Source of the DNA: Carboxylicivirga litoralis
Lineage (GTDB): Bacteria > Bacteroidota > Bacteroidia > Bacteroidales > Marinilabiliaceae
Direction: 5' to 3'
NCBI RefSeq assembly: GCF_025499605.1
Contig: NZ_JAFMVC010000002.1
Span: forward strand, 124,001-188,000
DNA length: 64,000 nucleotides
Below are positions 1-7,852 of the stretch, piece by piece (the first letter of the stretch is position 1; the number at the start of each line of letters is the position of its first letter). A program made the translations under genes and the position numbers. Below the pieces are notes generated by a model that was not told where the DNA came from, searched no databases, and was given only the letters and a program-made list of their open reading frames with translations.

Positions 1-1
1 C

Positions 2-169
2 AGTGTATGTAATACCGTCAGCGCAATGTGTAAGTATGACAGCATGGTGTGCAAGCTCGTTAGCGTCGTATGTAACACCGTCAGCCGTATATGTAATAAC
101 AATAGCGTGTAATGTAATGCTGATAGCAGGCTGTACAAAGGCGTCAGCATGATATACGGGGCTACGGAC
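2..169. repeat. Degenerate 21-bp tandem repeat (about 8 units)
   Basis: Cutting the sequence after each AGC gives consecutive units of exactly 21 bp ending at 22, 43, 64, 85, 106, 127 and 148, with a decayed eighth unit to 169. Units share TGTAA in the middle and end in [TA]AGC or CAGC; units 1 and 4 share TATGTAA and CCGTCAGC. The array probably continues left of the window. On the minus strand one frame stays open from about 170 to the window edge and reads as a seven-residue pattern (ADGVTYD, ADGITYT, AIVITYT), but it has no start codon in the window, so it may be a coding fragment or simply a non-coding repeat. Confidence 0.75.
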
Positions 170-177
170 AAATTACT

Positions 178-235
178 TTGGACTTAAAGCTCCCCTTCAG
201 TCTTTCAGACAGCTTCCCCAGGGAAGCATTGATTA
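178..235. repeat. REP-like palindromic remnant
   Basis: It carries the core CTTCCC-CA-GGGAAG (213-226), a near-copy of the core at 60475-60490 (CTTCCCC-CA-GGGGAAG). It lies in gene-free DNA and looks like a decayed copy of a dispersed palindromic element; related material is at 63640-63710. Confidence 0.5.
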
Positions 236-251
236 ACGTTATATAAAGAAA

Positions 252-277
252 CTCTGCGCCTCCGTGCCTCTGTGTTA
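252..277. repeat. Dispersed intergenic repeat A, copy 1
   Basis: This 26-nt stretch starts CTCTGCG and ends CTCTGTGTTA. It matches 19144-19169 at 23 of 26 positions, and both copies are flanked by AT-rich non-coding DNA. No function is suggested by the sequence. Confidence 0.6.
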
Positions 278-280
278 AAA

Positions 281-313
281 TTTAAAAAGCCCCACATCAT
301 CCGATGTAGGGCT
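281..313 (-). terminator. Intrinsic terminator downstream of carB
   Basis: Arms 288-298 and 303-313 pair at 10 of 11 positions around a 4-nt loop. On the minus strand the hairpin is followed directly by TTTTTAAATTTT. It lies about 95 nt after the carB stop codon and probably ends the carB transcript. Confidence 0.75.
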
Positions 314-367
314 CTATATTTAATGGCCTATCGACCTAATGATCTATTGACCTCTATTCAAGCTGCC

Positions 368-408
368 AATCACTTTTGACTACTGTCTTCCGACCTCCGT
401 CTTCTGTC
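368..408. repeat. Dispersed pyrimidine-rich repeat B, copy 1
   Basis: The segment 368-384 (AATCACTTTTGACTACT) recurs at 4687-4703 with one difference. Both copies are followed by a run of CTGNCTNC-like pyrimidine words. This copy abuts the 3' end of carB; the other precedes the GNAT gene. Confidence 0.5.
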
Positions 409-3400
409 TTACTTATACTCATCCCAGTGCTTGATACTGATTTTATCCATATCGAGCTTGCAGAACGAATAGATAAAAGCACTTGCCAGGCGCGCGTTGG
501 TAATCAACGGAATATTAAAGTCAATGGCATCACGACGAATAGAATAACCATTCTTAAGCTCATCCTTACTCAGGTTTTTCGGGATGTTAATCACCAGGTC
601 AATCTTCTTCTCGCGAATGTAATCAACTGTGTTTGGTTGCTGATTTTCATTTGGCCAGTACAGCAAGGTGGTTTCCACACCGTTTTCGGCGAAGAACTTA
701 TGCGTACCTCCAGTGGCAAATAAGTTATAGCCACGCTCTTTCAGCATACGTGCGCTTTGTAACAATTCCAGTTTCGAGCGTGCCGGACCCGACGATATCA
801 GGATATTCTTCTCAGGCACACGGTAACCAACTGACAACATCGACTGAAGCACCGCATCGTAATAACTATCGCCAATACATCCTACCTCACCGGTCGATGA
901 CATGTCTACCCCCAGTACAGGGTCGGCCTTGGCCAATCGGGCAAATGAGAACTGAGGCGCTTTAATACCCACGTAATCCAACTCGAAAGAACTCTTGGTT
1001 AACTTCTCAACTGGCAAGCCAAGCATGGCGCGGGTGGCCAAATCAATTAAGTTCACTTTTAATACTTTCGATACAAATGGGAAACTACGCGAGGCACGCA
1101 GGTTACACTCAATCACTTTGATGTCGTTATCTTTAGCCAGTAGCTGCATGTTAAATGGACCGGTAATATTTAGTCCTTTAGCAATCTGGCGGGCAATTTT
1201 CTTCACGCGACGAATTGTCTCTACGTATAATTTCTGCGGTGGAAATACGATGGTGGCATCACCCGAGTGAACACCGGCAAACTCAATGTGCTCACTGATG
1301 GCATAACCCACCACTTCGCCATTGTTGGCCACGGCATCTACTTCAATCTCTTTGGCCTGCTCGATGAATTCCGATACCACAACCGGGAATTCTTTAGAAA
1401 CATTGGCGGCTAAGGTTAAGAAGTGCTCCAGCTCGTCTTTGTTCGATACCACGTTCATGGCAGCACCTGACAGTACGTATGACGGACGAACCAATACCGG
1501 GAAGCCTACTTCATCCACAAAAGTGAAGATGTCTTCGATGGATGTTAGCTCGCTCCAGCGTGGCTGGTCAACACCCAGTTCATCCAACAGGCTTGAGAAT
1601 TTCTGCCGGTTCTCGGCACGGTCAATATCTTCGGGTGAAGTTCCTAAAATAGGCACTTGCTGGCGGTGCAGTTTCATGGCCAGGTTATTCGGTATCTGAC
1701 CTCCCACCGACACAATCACACCTTTAGGTGCTTCCAGGTCGATAATATCTAATACGCGCTCTTGTGTTAACTCATCGAAGTACAGACGATCGCACATGTC
1801 GTAGTCGGTACTCACCGTTTCGGGGTTGTAGTTAATCATTACCGAGCGGTGATTCTCTTGCTTGTTGATGGTGTTCAGTGCATTAACGCTACACCAGTCA
1901 AACTCAACCGATGAACCAATGCGGTAGGCTCCAGAACCCAGCACAATAACTGACTTCCCATCTTTTTCGTAGTCGATATCGTGTGTGGCACCACTATAAG
2001 TCAGATACAGGTAGTTGATTTGTGCCGGGAACTCACCCGCCATGGTATCAATCTGCTTCACCACAGGTGTTATGCCATTGGCTTTACGGAAGTCGCGTAC
2101 TTTCAATAAGCCTTCTTCCATGTTCTCCGAGTTAAGCACTAAACGAGCTACCTGGAAATCGGAGAAGCCCATCTTCTTGGCATCCAGTAAAGCCTCTTCC
2201 GGTAGTTTATCTATGGCATCATGCTTTTTCAACACATCAGCATGGTCCGATATATTCTTCAGTTTCTCAAGGAACCACTTGTCAATGCGCGTCAACTCAT
2301 GGATCTCATCCACCGAAGCGCCTTCTTCAAATGCTTGTGCAATGGCGAATATACGTTGGTCGGTTGGCTCTTCCAGCTCCTTTTTTACATCTTTAGAGAA
2401 AGGCTGGTTAGCAACGAATCCGTGCATGCCTTGTCCAACCATACGCAAACCTTTCTGGATGGCTTCTTCAAAATTACGACCGATGGACATAATCTCGCCT
2501 ACGGACTTCATGCTGGAACCAATCTCTTTAGACACACCGCTAAACTTGCCTAAATCCCAACGTGGAATCTTACACACGATATAGTCTAAGGCCGGCTCAA
2601 AGAAGGCGGTGGTTGTTTTGGTTACCGAGTTTTTCAACTCGTGCAGGCTATAGCCCAATCCCAGTTTGGCAGCAATAAAAGCCAGTGGATAACCGGTTGC
2701 TTTCGATGCCAGAGCTGAAGAACGTGACAAACGGGCATTCACCTCAATCACACGATAGTCTTCAGAGTAAGGGTCAAGCGCATACTGTACATTACATTCA
2801 CCTACAATACCAATGTGGCGGATGATTTTGATGGCCAGCTCACGCAACTTATGATATTCGGCATTGGATAAGGTTTGCGATGGTGCCACAACAATTGACT
2901 CACCAGTGTGAATACCAAGCGGGTCGAAGTTTTCCATGTTACAAACCGTGATGCAGTTGTTGTAAGCATCGCGCACTACTTCATACTCTACCTCTTTCCA
3001 TCCTTTCAGCGATTCCTCAACCAATATCTGGTTCGAATAAGAGAAGGCATTTTCGGCGCGGGCAATCAGTTCTTCAGTCGAATGACAGAACCCTGAGCCC
3101 ATACCTCCCAGTGTGTAGGCAGCACGAACGATAATAGGGAAGCCAATTTCTTTGGATGCTTCAACAGCTTCTTCAACTGATGTTACGGCAATACTAACCG
3201 GTGTTTTAACATCAATCTGTTTCAGCTGGTTGGCAAAAATCTCACGGTCTTCCGTATTAATAATGGCCTGAACTGGTGTTCCTAATACCTCAACATTGTA
3301 CTTGGCCAATGTGCCGGCTTCATATAAAGCGGTACCACAGTTCAATGCGGTTTGTCCTCCAAACGCCAAAAGGATACCTTCCGGACTTTCTTTCTTAATC

Positions 3401-3624
3401 ACCTGTTCAACAAAGTAAGGCGTCACCGGCAAATAATAAATTTTATCTGCGATGCCTTCCGATGTTTGAACCGTTGCAATGTTTGGGTTGATTAACACTG
3501 TTTCAATGCCTTCTTCCTTCAGCGCTTTTAGTGCTTGAGAGCCCGAGTAATCAAACTCGCCCGCTTCACCAATCTTCAGTGCACCTGAACCCAGAACTAC
3601 TACCTTTTTGACGTTCTTCTTCAT
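409..3624 (-). CDS. carB: Carbamoyl-phosphate synthase large subunit
   Basis: It makes carbamoyl phosphate from bicarbonate, ATP and ammonia channelled from CarA, for arginine and pyrimidine synthesis in the cytoplasm. The 1071 residues match the family length (about 1070) and show two homologous ATP-grasp halves: the first opens with GEAGEFDYSGSQA and FGGQTALNC, the second with YRIGSSVEFDWCSVNA and VGGQIPNNLA. A methylglyoxal-synthase-like regulatory domain (SSGPARSK, FATGGT) occupies about residues 935-1071. The N-terminal half (MNPNIA-like NPNIATVQT, GWKEVEYEVVRD, CNMENFDPLGIHTG) resembles eukaryotic CPS1 as I remember it more than the E. coli enzyme. The gene is transcribed away from argR and lies about 14 kb from carA, so the two subunits flank the arginine/proline block instead of forming a carAB operon. 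Identity is near certain; whether it serves arginine, pyrimidines or both is inferred. Confidence 0.97.
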   Translation of the reverse strand: MKKNVKKVVVLGSGALKIGEAGEFDYSGSQALKALKEEGIETVLINPNIATVQTSEGIADKIYYLPVTPYFVEQVIKKESPEGILLAFGGQTALNCGTALYEAGTLAKYNVEVLGTPVQAIINTEDREIFANQLKQIDVKTPVSIAVTSVEEAVEASKEIGFPIIVRAAYTLGGMGSGFCHSTEELIARAENAFSYSNQILVEESLKGWKEVEYEVVRDAYNNCITVCNMENFDPLGIHTGESIVVAPSQTLSNAEYHKLRELAIKIIRHIGIVGECNVQYALDPYSEDYRVIEVNARLSRSSALASKATGYPLAFIAAKLGLGYSLHELKNSVTKTTTAFFEPALDYIVCKIPRWDLGKFSGVSKEIGSSMKSVGEIMSIGRNFEEAIQKGLRMVGQGMHGFVANQPFSKDVKKELEEPTDQRIFAIAQAFEEGASVDEIHELTRIDKWFLEKLKNISDHADVLKKHDAIDKLPEEALLDAKKMGFSDFQVARLVLNSENMEEGLLKVRDFRKANGITPVVKQIDTMAGEFPAQINYLYLTYSGATHDIDYEKDGKSVIVLGSGAYRIGSSVEFDWCSVNALNTINKQENHRSVMINYNPETVSTDYDMCDRLYFDELTQERVLDIIDLEAPKGVIVSVGGQIPNNLAMKLHRQQVPILGTSPEDIDRAENRQKFSSLLDELGVDQPRWSELTSIEDIFTFVDEVGFPVLVRPSYVLSGAAMNVVSNKDELEHFLTLAANVSKEFPVVVSEFIEQAKEIEVDAVANNGEVVGYAISEHIEFAGVHSGDATIVFPPQKLYVETIRRVKKIARQIAKGLNITGPFNMQLLAKDNDIKVIECNLRASRSFPFVSKVLKVNLIDLATRAMLGLPVEKLTKSSFELDYVGIKAPQFSFARLAKADPVLGVDMSSTGEVGCIGDSYYDAVLQSMLSVGYRVPEKNILISSGPARSKLELLQSARMLKERGYNLFATGGTHKFFAENGVETTLLYWPNENQQPNTVDYIREKKIDLVINIPKNLSKDELKNGYSIRRDAIDFNIPLITNARLASAFIYSFCKLDMDKISIKHWDEYK

Positions 3625-4032
3625 ATTAATTTATTTATATTATTTTCTTTTTCTCACAATAAAACTTGCTCAAACGAATCAGCAAGTTCCAAACATCTAA
3701 GACAATAAACAACTTCATAATGGCTAAAACAGCTGATTTTTTTAACATCTTTTGTCTATAATTATGCAGTTATTTAATGCAAACTGACATTTGTTACTTG
3801 TTTTTTCTACAAAATCATTCATTTTTATGCATGCTGATACGCTCGCGCTGTTAATGTGCGGGAGTGTGATTTGGATGAGGTAAAAAAGAATGAAAAACAG
3901 TGGGGATACCCCTTGTAGAGTGTAGTCAGATAAGCGTATGTACAGACCAGAATTAGTCACCCGTTGACTGCTGTTTTATGCGTTTTATAAATTATTGTCG
4001 TGCAAAAATACATATTTTTTGCAAAAAACAGC
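3625..4032. other. Divergent carB/argR intergenic region, no gene
   Basis: About 480 bp separate the two start codons. I see no convincing gene; a 72-codon minus-strand frame (3742-3960) has no recognisable features. An inverted repeat AACTTGCT (3663-3670) / AGCAAGTT (3681-3688) lies 40 nt before carB and on the minus strand is followed by TTATTG, a weak attenuator candidate. At 4001-4023 TGCAAAAA and TTTTTTGCA flank an AT-rich centre, and the minus strand there reads TATTTTTG (4010-4003), a possible carB -7 element without a good -33 partner. Confidence 0.4.
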
Positions 4033-4062
4033 TTTGAAATTAATAATTAATGAATAAATTTG
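4033..4062 (+). promoter_or_regulatory. argR promoter (Bacteroidota type)
   Basis: TTTG at 4033-4036 and TAAATTTG at 4055-4062 are separated by 18 nt, matching the -33/-7 promoter known from Bacteroidota (TTTG, then TAnnTTTG). The predicted start point, near 4069, falls just before the ArgR-box-like palindrome. The element overlaps an upstream TTG (4060) that would otherwise extend the argR frame, which argues for the ATG at 4108. Confidence 0.65.
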
Positions 4063-4070
4063 CAACGTGG

Positions 4071-4086
4071 ATGTATAAATATACAT
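4071..4086. promoter_or_regulatory. ArgR-box-like operator at argR
   Basis: ATGTATA-AA-TATACAT is a perfect 7-bp inverted repeat with a 2-bp centre, in the 5' leader right after the predicted start point. The size and AT-rich symmetry fit an ArgR hexamer half-site and suggest autorepression. Related sites are at 14799-14814 (14 of 16 identical) and 17726-17741 (12 of 16). Confidence 0.6.
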
Positions 4087-4107
4087 TCAACAAAGAAGAA
4101 GAACCAA

Positions 4108-4587
4108 ATGAAAATTAAAGCACAACGATTAATCGCTATTAAGCAAATTATCAGTTCTAAAAAAGTGAGTTCACAGGAGGAGTTGGTGGTGTTGCTTGAA
4201 GCAGAAGGTTATAAAATTACGCAGGCCACATTGTCGCGTGATTTAAAATACTTAAAAGTGGCAAAAGTGCCCGATGCCGAAACAGGCTATAAATATGTAG
4301 TTCCTGAATCGGCGCAAAAACAGGATGAACCTGCTAATCATGAAGAGTTTCCGGTAAGTGGAGTGGAATCAATTGAGTTTTCGGGTCATCTGGCTATTAT
4401 GAAAACACGTCCCGGATTCGCCAATGGCATTGCCTCGGTAATTGATAGTCATGGGCCATATGAAATATTGGGGACCATCGCTGGTGATGACACCATATTG
4501 TTAATCAGTCGCGAAGGTGTTTCTAAGTCGGATGTCATTAATGCTCTTTCATTGTTTATGCCAGGTCTTAAAGAAAAGACATTGTAA
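4108..4587 (+). CDS. argR: Arginine repressor ArgR
   Basis: Arginine-responsive transcription factor that represses arginine biosynthesis, acting as a hexamer. The 159 residues have the family architecture: a winged helix-turn-helix at about 1-70 (recognition region TQATLSRDLKYL, 38-49) and a C-terminal oligomerisation and arginine-binding domain at about 90-159 with the diagnostic GTIAGDDT (122-129). I start it at the ATG at 4108 (MKIKAQRL), preceded by an A/G-rich stretch; the longer frame begins at a TTG inside the promoter. It is the first gene of the arginine block and has an operator-like palindrome in its own leader, so autorepression is likely. The family assignment is very secure; the target list is inferred from palindromes seen here. 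Confidence 0.95.
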   Translation: MKIKAQRLIAIKQIISSKKVSSQEELVVLLEAEGYKITQATLSRDLKYLKVAKVPDAETGYKYVVPESAQKQDEPANHEEFPVSGVESIEFSGHLAIMKTRPGFANGIASVIDSHGPYEILGTIAGDDTILLISREGVSKSDVINALSLFMPGLKEKTL

Positions 4588-4686
4588 AAAAAGAGCTTGT
4601 TAGTTTTAAATCAGTAGTTACAATAGTATAGATGAAAGCTGAGGTAAAATTAATGAGATATAGATGGGCGGTAAGTGCGGATTGTA

Positions 4687-4728
4687 AATCACTTCTGACT
4701 ACTACCTGCTGACTAATAACTATTAGAT
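4687..4728. repeat. Dispersed pyrimidine-rich repeat B, copy 2
   Basis: AATCACTTCTGACTACT (4687-4703) differs at one base from 368-384, and the following CTGACTAATAAC continues the same pyrimidine-rich style. It fills the gap between argR and the GNAT gene. Confidence 0.5.
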
Positions 4729-5376
4729 ATGAGTAAGTTTAACATATTTGTCGCAACTAAAGAACATCTGAGCTATGTAGATGTGGTGTTGAATACCATT
4801 GCTGATGCAGCAAAGGTGCGTGGGACGGGTATAGCCAAGCGTAGTCCGGAATATCTTCAAATGAAGATTGAAGAGGGGAAGGCGATATTGGCTCTGCATG
4901 ACAAAGAGTTTGCCGGGTTTTGTTACATCGAGACCTGGGGACATGATAAATTTGTGGCGAACTCAGGTTTAATTGTGGCCGACAAGTTCAGAGGGCATGG
5001 ATTGGCCAAAGCGATTAAAACCAAAGCTTTTGAATTGTCGCGTAAGAAATTTCCGGAGGCAAAGATATTTGGTTTAACAACAGGCTTAGCTGTCATGAAA
5101 ATAAATTCAGATTTAGGCTATCGACCAGTAACTTTCTCGGAGTTAACCGATGACGAACAATTTTGGAAAGGATGTCAGAGTTGTGTTAACTATGATATTT
5201 TGGTGCGTACCGAAAGAAAGCACTGCTTGTGCACTGGTATGTTGTTCGATCCGGCCCGACAAAAGAATGGTGTCGAGAAAAAGTCAGTTAAAGTGCTGTC
5301 CAGGTTAAAGAATGTGGTAAAAGGATCAGATAACAAAATTGGCAGAACTCTGAAAAGCATAACAGCTCTATTTTAA
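4729..5376 (+). CDS. GNAT acyltransferase, candidate N-acylglutamate synthase
   Basis: A 215-residue GNAT-family acyltransferase. Residues 79-100 (SGLIVADKFRGHGLAKAIK) contain the acyl-CoA pyrophosphate-binding motif A (R-x-x-G-x-[GA]), after a central beta core (FAGFCYIETW). The C-terminal tail of about 50 residues is basic and carries CHCLC-like cysteines (KHCLCTGM). The pathway here has argB, argC, argD and argE but no argA or argJ, so a gene between argR and argG is the natural candidate for the first step, acylation of glutamate. In Bacteroides fragilis the pathway runs through succinylated intermediates, so the acyl group could be acetyl or succinyl. The fold is clear; the substrate is inferred from position. 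Confidence 0.75.
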   Translation: MSKFNIFVATKEHLSYVDVVLNTIADAAKVRGTGIAKRSPEYLQMKIEEGKAILALHDKEFAGFCYIETWGHDKFVANSGLIVADKFRGHGLAKAIKTKAFELSRKKFPEAKIFGLTTGLAVMKINSDLGYRPVTFSELTDDEQFWKGCQSCVNYDILVRTERKHCLCTGMLFDPARQKNGVEKKSVKVLSRLKNVVKGSDNKIGRTLKSITALF

Positions 5377-5480
5377 AGAAAATACTTGGGCTTGTCTCAG
5401 GTTGATATTATCCCTTTTTAAATGGGGGTGTTCTACATGGCGGAACAATAGAAGTGCATTAGACATTTGATAAATATATA

Positions 5481-6701
5481 ATGATGAAGGAAAAGGTAGT
5501 TTTAGCGTACAGTGGAGGATTAGATACTTCGTTTTGTGTGAAGTACTTGGCAGAAGAGAAAAATCTGGATATTTACTCGGCCATTGCCAATACTGGAGGG
5601 TTTAGCAATGATGAGCTAAACGACATTGAAACAAAAGCTTATGAATTAGGTGTTGCCAAGCATGCAACCCTTGATGTAACAGAGCGCTACTACCGACGCT
5701 GCATTCGTTATATGATTTATGGTAATGTTTTAAAAAATAATACCTATCCGCTTTCCGTAAGTTCGGAAAGAATTTTTCAGGCTTTAGCTATTGTTGATTA
5801 TGCCCGTTCAATAGGTGCTAAATACATTGCGCACGGTAGTACCGGAGCAGGAAATGACCAAATTCGTTTTGATTTAACATTTCAGGTGTTAGCGCCCGAT
5901 ATTCAAGTGATTGCTCCGATACGTGATTTAAAACTGTCGCGCGAAGAAGAGATTAATTACCTGAAGGAACGTGGTGTGGTTCGTGATTGGACCAAGATGG
6001 AATACTCCATCAATAAAGGTTTGTGGGGCACCAGTGTAGGTGGCAAAGAAACACTGACATCAAATCAAACACTTCCCAATGAAGCTTATCCAAGTCAGTT
6101 GCAGAACGAGGATGAAGAGACATTGGAGCTAGGTTTTGTAAAAGGCGAATTGGCAACCGTTAATAACGAAGTGTATGATGACCCAATTAAAGCGATTCAG
6201 AAGATTGAAGAGTTGGGAGGTGCTTATGCCATCGGACGTGATATGCACGTGGGCGATACCATTATTGGCATCAAAGGCCGTGTGGGATTTGAGGCGGCTG
6301 CTCCGTTATTAATTATAAAGGCACATCATGTATTGGAAAAGCATGTACTAACCAAATGGCAGATGCACTGGAAAGAGCAGTTATCCAATTGGTACGGTAT
6401 GTTTTTGCATGAGTCGCAATATTTGGAGCCGGTGATGCGCGATATTGAGGAATTCCTCGAAAGCTCACAGAAAAACGTAACTGGTAAGGTCATTATCACC
6501 TTAAAGCCTTATCGTTTTGAAGTGGTTGGTATTGAATCGGAGCACGATTTAATGAGCAGTGCTTTTGGTGAATATGGCGAAATGAATAAAGCCTGGACTG
6601 CCAGTGATGTGGAAGGTTTTACAACCATTATGGCAACGCCAATGAAAATATTTAATGCGGTTAACAAGGGACAACTCGACATAAAGGATAGCGATGATTA
6701 A
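5481..6701 (+). CDS. argG: Argininosuccinate synthase
   Basis: It joins citrulline and aspartate with ATP to give argininosuccinate. The N-terminal ATP pyrophosphatase motif AYSGGLDTS (about 9-17) is intact, followed by family blocks IAHGSTGAGNDQIRF and NKGLWGTS. The 406-residue length is normal. There are two ATG codons in tandem (5481 and 5484); either could start the protein. The 104-bp gap after the GNAT gene has no clear promoter, so it is probably read from argR onwards. Its 3' end overlaps argC by 8 bp, implying translational coupling. Confidence 0.97.
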   Translation: MMKEKVVLAYSGGLDTSFCVKYLAEEKNLDIYSAIANTGGFSNDELNDIETKAYELGVAKHATLDVTERYYRRCIRYMIYGNVLKNNTYPLSVSSERIFQALAIVDYARSIGAKYIAHGSTGAGNDQIRFDLTFQVLAPDIQVIAPIRDLKLSREEEINYLKERGVVRDWTKMEYSINKGLWGTSVGGKETLTSNQTLPNEAYPSQLQNEDEETLELGFVKGELATVNNEVYDDPIKAIQKIEELGGAYAIGRDMHVGDTIIGIKGRVGFEAAAPLLIIKAHHVLEKHVLTKWQMHWKEQLSNWYGMFLHESQYLEPVMRDIEEFLESSQKNVTGKVIITLKPYRFEVVGIESEHDLMSSAFGEYGEMNKAWTASDVEGFTTIMATPMKIFNAVNKGQLDIKDSDD

Positions 6702-7656
6702 AGTTGGAATTATAGGCGGGGCTGGTTATACAGCTGGTGAGTTGATTCGGATTCTTTTGAATCATCCAAAAGCTTCAATTGCTTTTGTCCAGAGTACAAG
6801 CCAGGCTGGTCTGCCCATAACCGATATACATAGCGATTTGGTTGGTGATACTGTTTTGAGCTTTGCCAGTGATGTGGATTATTCGGTTGATGTTTTGTTT
6901 TTGTGTATGGGGCATGGGCGTTCGCGCAGCTTTGTGGAAAAGATTCCTGCTTCATTCAAAGGGAAAATTATCGACCTGAGTAATGATTATCGTTTGAAAG
7001 ATGCTGCAGAGGGCTTTGTTTATGGTTTGCCTGAGTTGAATATCGAACGGATTCAACAAAGCGATAAGATAGCCAATCCGGGATGTTTTGCCACGGCGAT
7101 TCAATTGGCTTTGTTGCCGTTGGCTAAAGCCGGGCAGCTAAATGAAGTACACATCCATGCTGTTACTGGTTCAACGGGAGCCGGACAAGCATGTACATCA
7201 ACTACTCATTTTAGTTGGCGGAATAATAATGCTTCGGTGTATAAGTCTTTTGAACATCAGCATCTGGGAGAAATAGGTGAGTCGATGTTACAGTTGCAGC
7301 CGGCCTTTAATCAGGATATCAACTTTGTGCCGATGCGCGGTAATTATTCGCGCGGTATTTTGGCATCGGTTTATTTAAATTGCGACTTATCTGAAGAGGA
7401 TGCTAAAGTATTATTTGAAAAGTATTACAGCGAGCATCGGTTTGTATTTGTGGTTGATAAAAACCCCGATATCAAGCAGGTGGTTAACACCAACAAAGCA
7501 CTGGTTTATGTCAAAAAACATGGAACAAAACTACATATTGTCAGTGTGATCGATAATTTGCTCAAAGGGGCATCTGGTCAGGCTGTTCAAAATATGAATC
7601 TTTTATTTGGTTTGGATGAAGCAGAAGGTCTTCAGCTTAAGCCTGTGGCTTTCTAG
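6694..7656 (+). CDS. argC: N-acetyl-gamma-glutamyl-phosphate reductase
   Basis: NADPH-dependent reduction of N-acyl-glutamyl phosphate to the semialdehyde, the third step of arginine synthesis. It shows the Rossmann start VGIIGGAGYTAGELIR (4-19) and the catalytic cysteine in NPGCFATA (Cys131), then HAVTGSTGAGQ and HQHLGEI. At 320 residues it is of the usual type-1 length. It starts inside the end of argG. A strong terminator follows it, so argR-GNAT-argG-argC may form a partly separate transcript from argD onwards. Confidence 0.97.
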   Translation: MIKVGIIGGAGYTAGELIRILLNHPKASIAFVQSTSQAGLPITDIHSDLVGDTVLSFASDVDYSVDVLFLCMGHGRSRSFVEKIPASFKGKIIDLSNDYRLKDAAEGFVYGLPELNIERIQQSDKIANPGCFATAIQLALLPLAKAGQLNEVHIHAVTGSTGAGQACTSTTHFSWRNNNASVYKSFEHQHLGEIGESMLQLQPAFNQDINFVPMRGNYSRGILASVYLNCDLSEEDAKVLFEKYYSEHRFVFVVDKNPDIKQVVNTNKALVYVKKHGTKLHIVSVIDNLLKGASGQAVQNMNLLFGLDEAEGLQLKPVAF

Positions 7657-7730
7657 AACGTTATTAAGCGCAGGTTATTTGGTTTAAATTTTAGGTGTTC
7701 ATTCTTCTTTGTATGAAGATCAACTGCTTT

Positions 7731-7781
7731 GAGTACCACAGGTTTCGGCCTGTGGTGCTTCATCCTATTTTTTTTTTTTTT
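7731..7781 (+). terminator. Intrinsic terminator between argC and argD
   Basis: The arms 7731-7742 (GAGTACCACAGG) and 7749-7760 pair through about 12 bp including wobbles, with loop TTTCGG. A run of 14 T starts 7 nt later (7768-7781). It lies inside a cluster that otherwise looks co-transcribed, so it may be a partial terminator. No exact TAnnTTTG is seen between it and argD. Confidence 0.7.
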
Positions 7782-7852
7782 GAGTATGTCAGTCTCAATG
7801 CTTCCGCGATGACTAGCGTGGTTTAACTACTCACTTCTTAAAGATATTTTCA

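Noticed and set aside
2-169. CRISPR array
   Set aside because: The 21-bp units are contiguous with no spacers and no cas genes.
3742-3960. 72-codon minus-strand frame in the carB leader
   Set aside because: No recognisable domain, signal or membrane pattern; it lies in an AT-rich control region and nothing supports translation.
4060-4107. Upstream TTG start for argR
   Set aside because: The TTG is part of the TAAATTTG promoter element, so it would not be in the transcript; the ATG at 4108 fits the family start.
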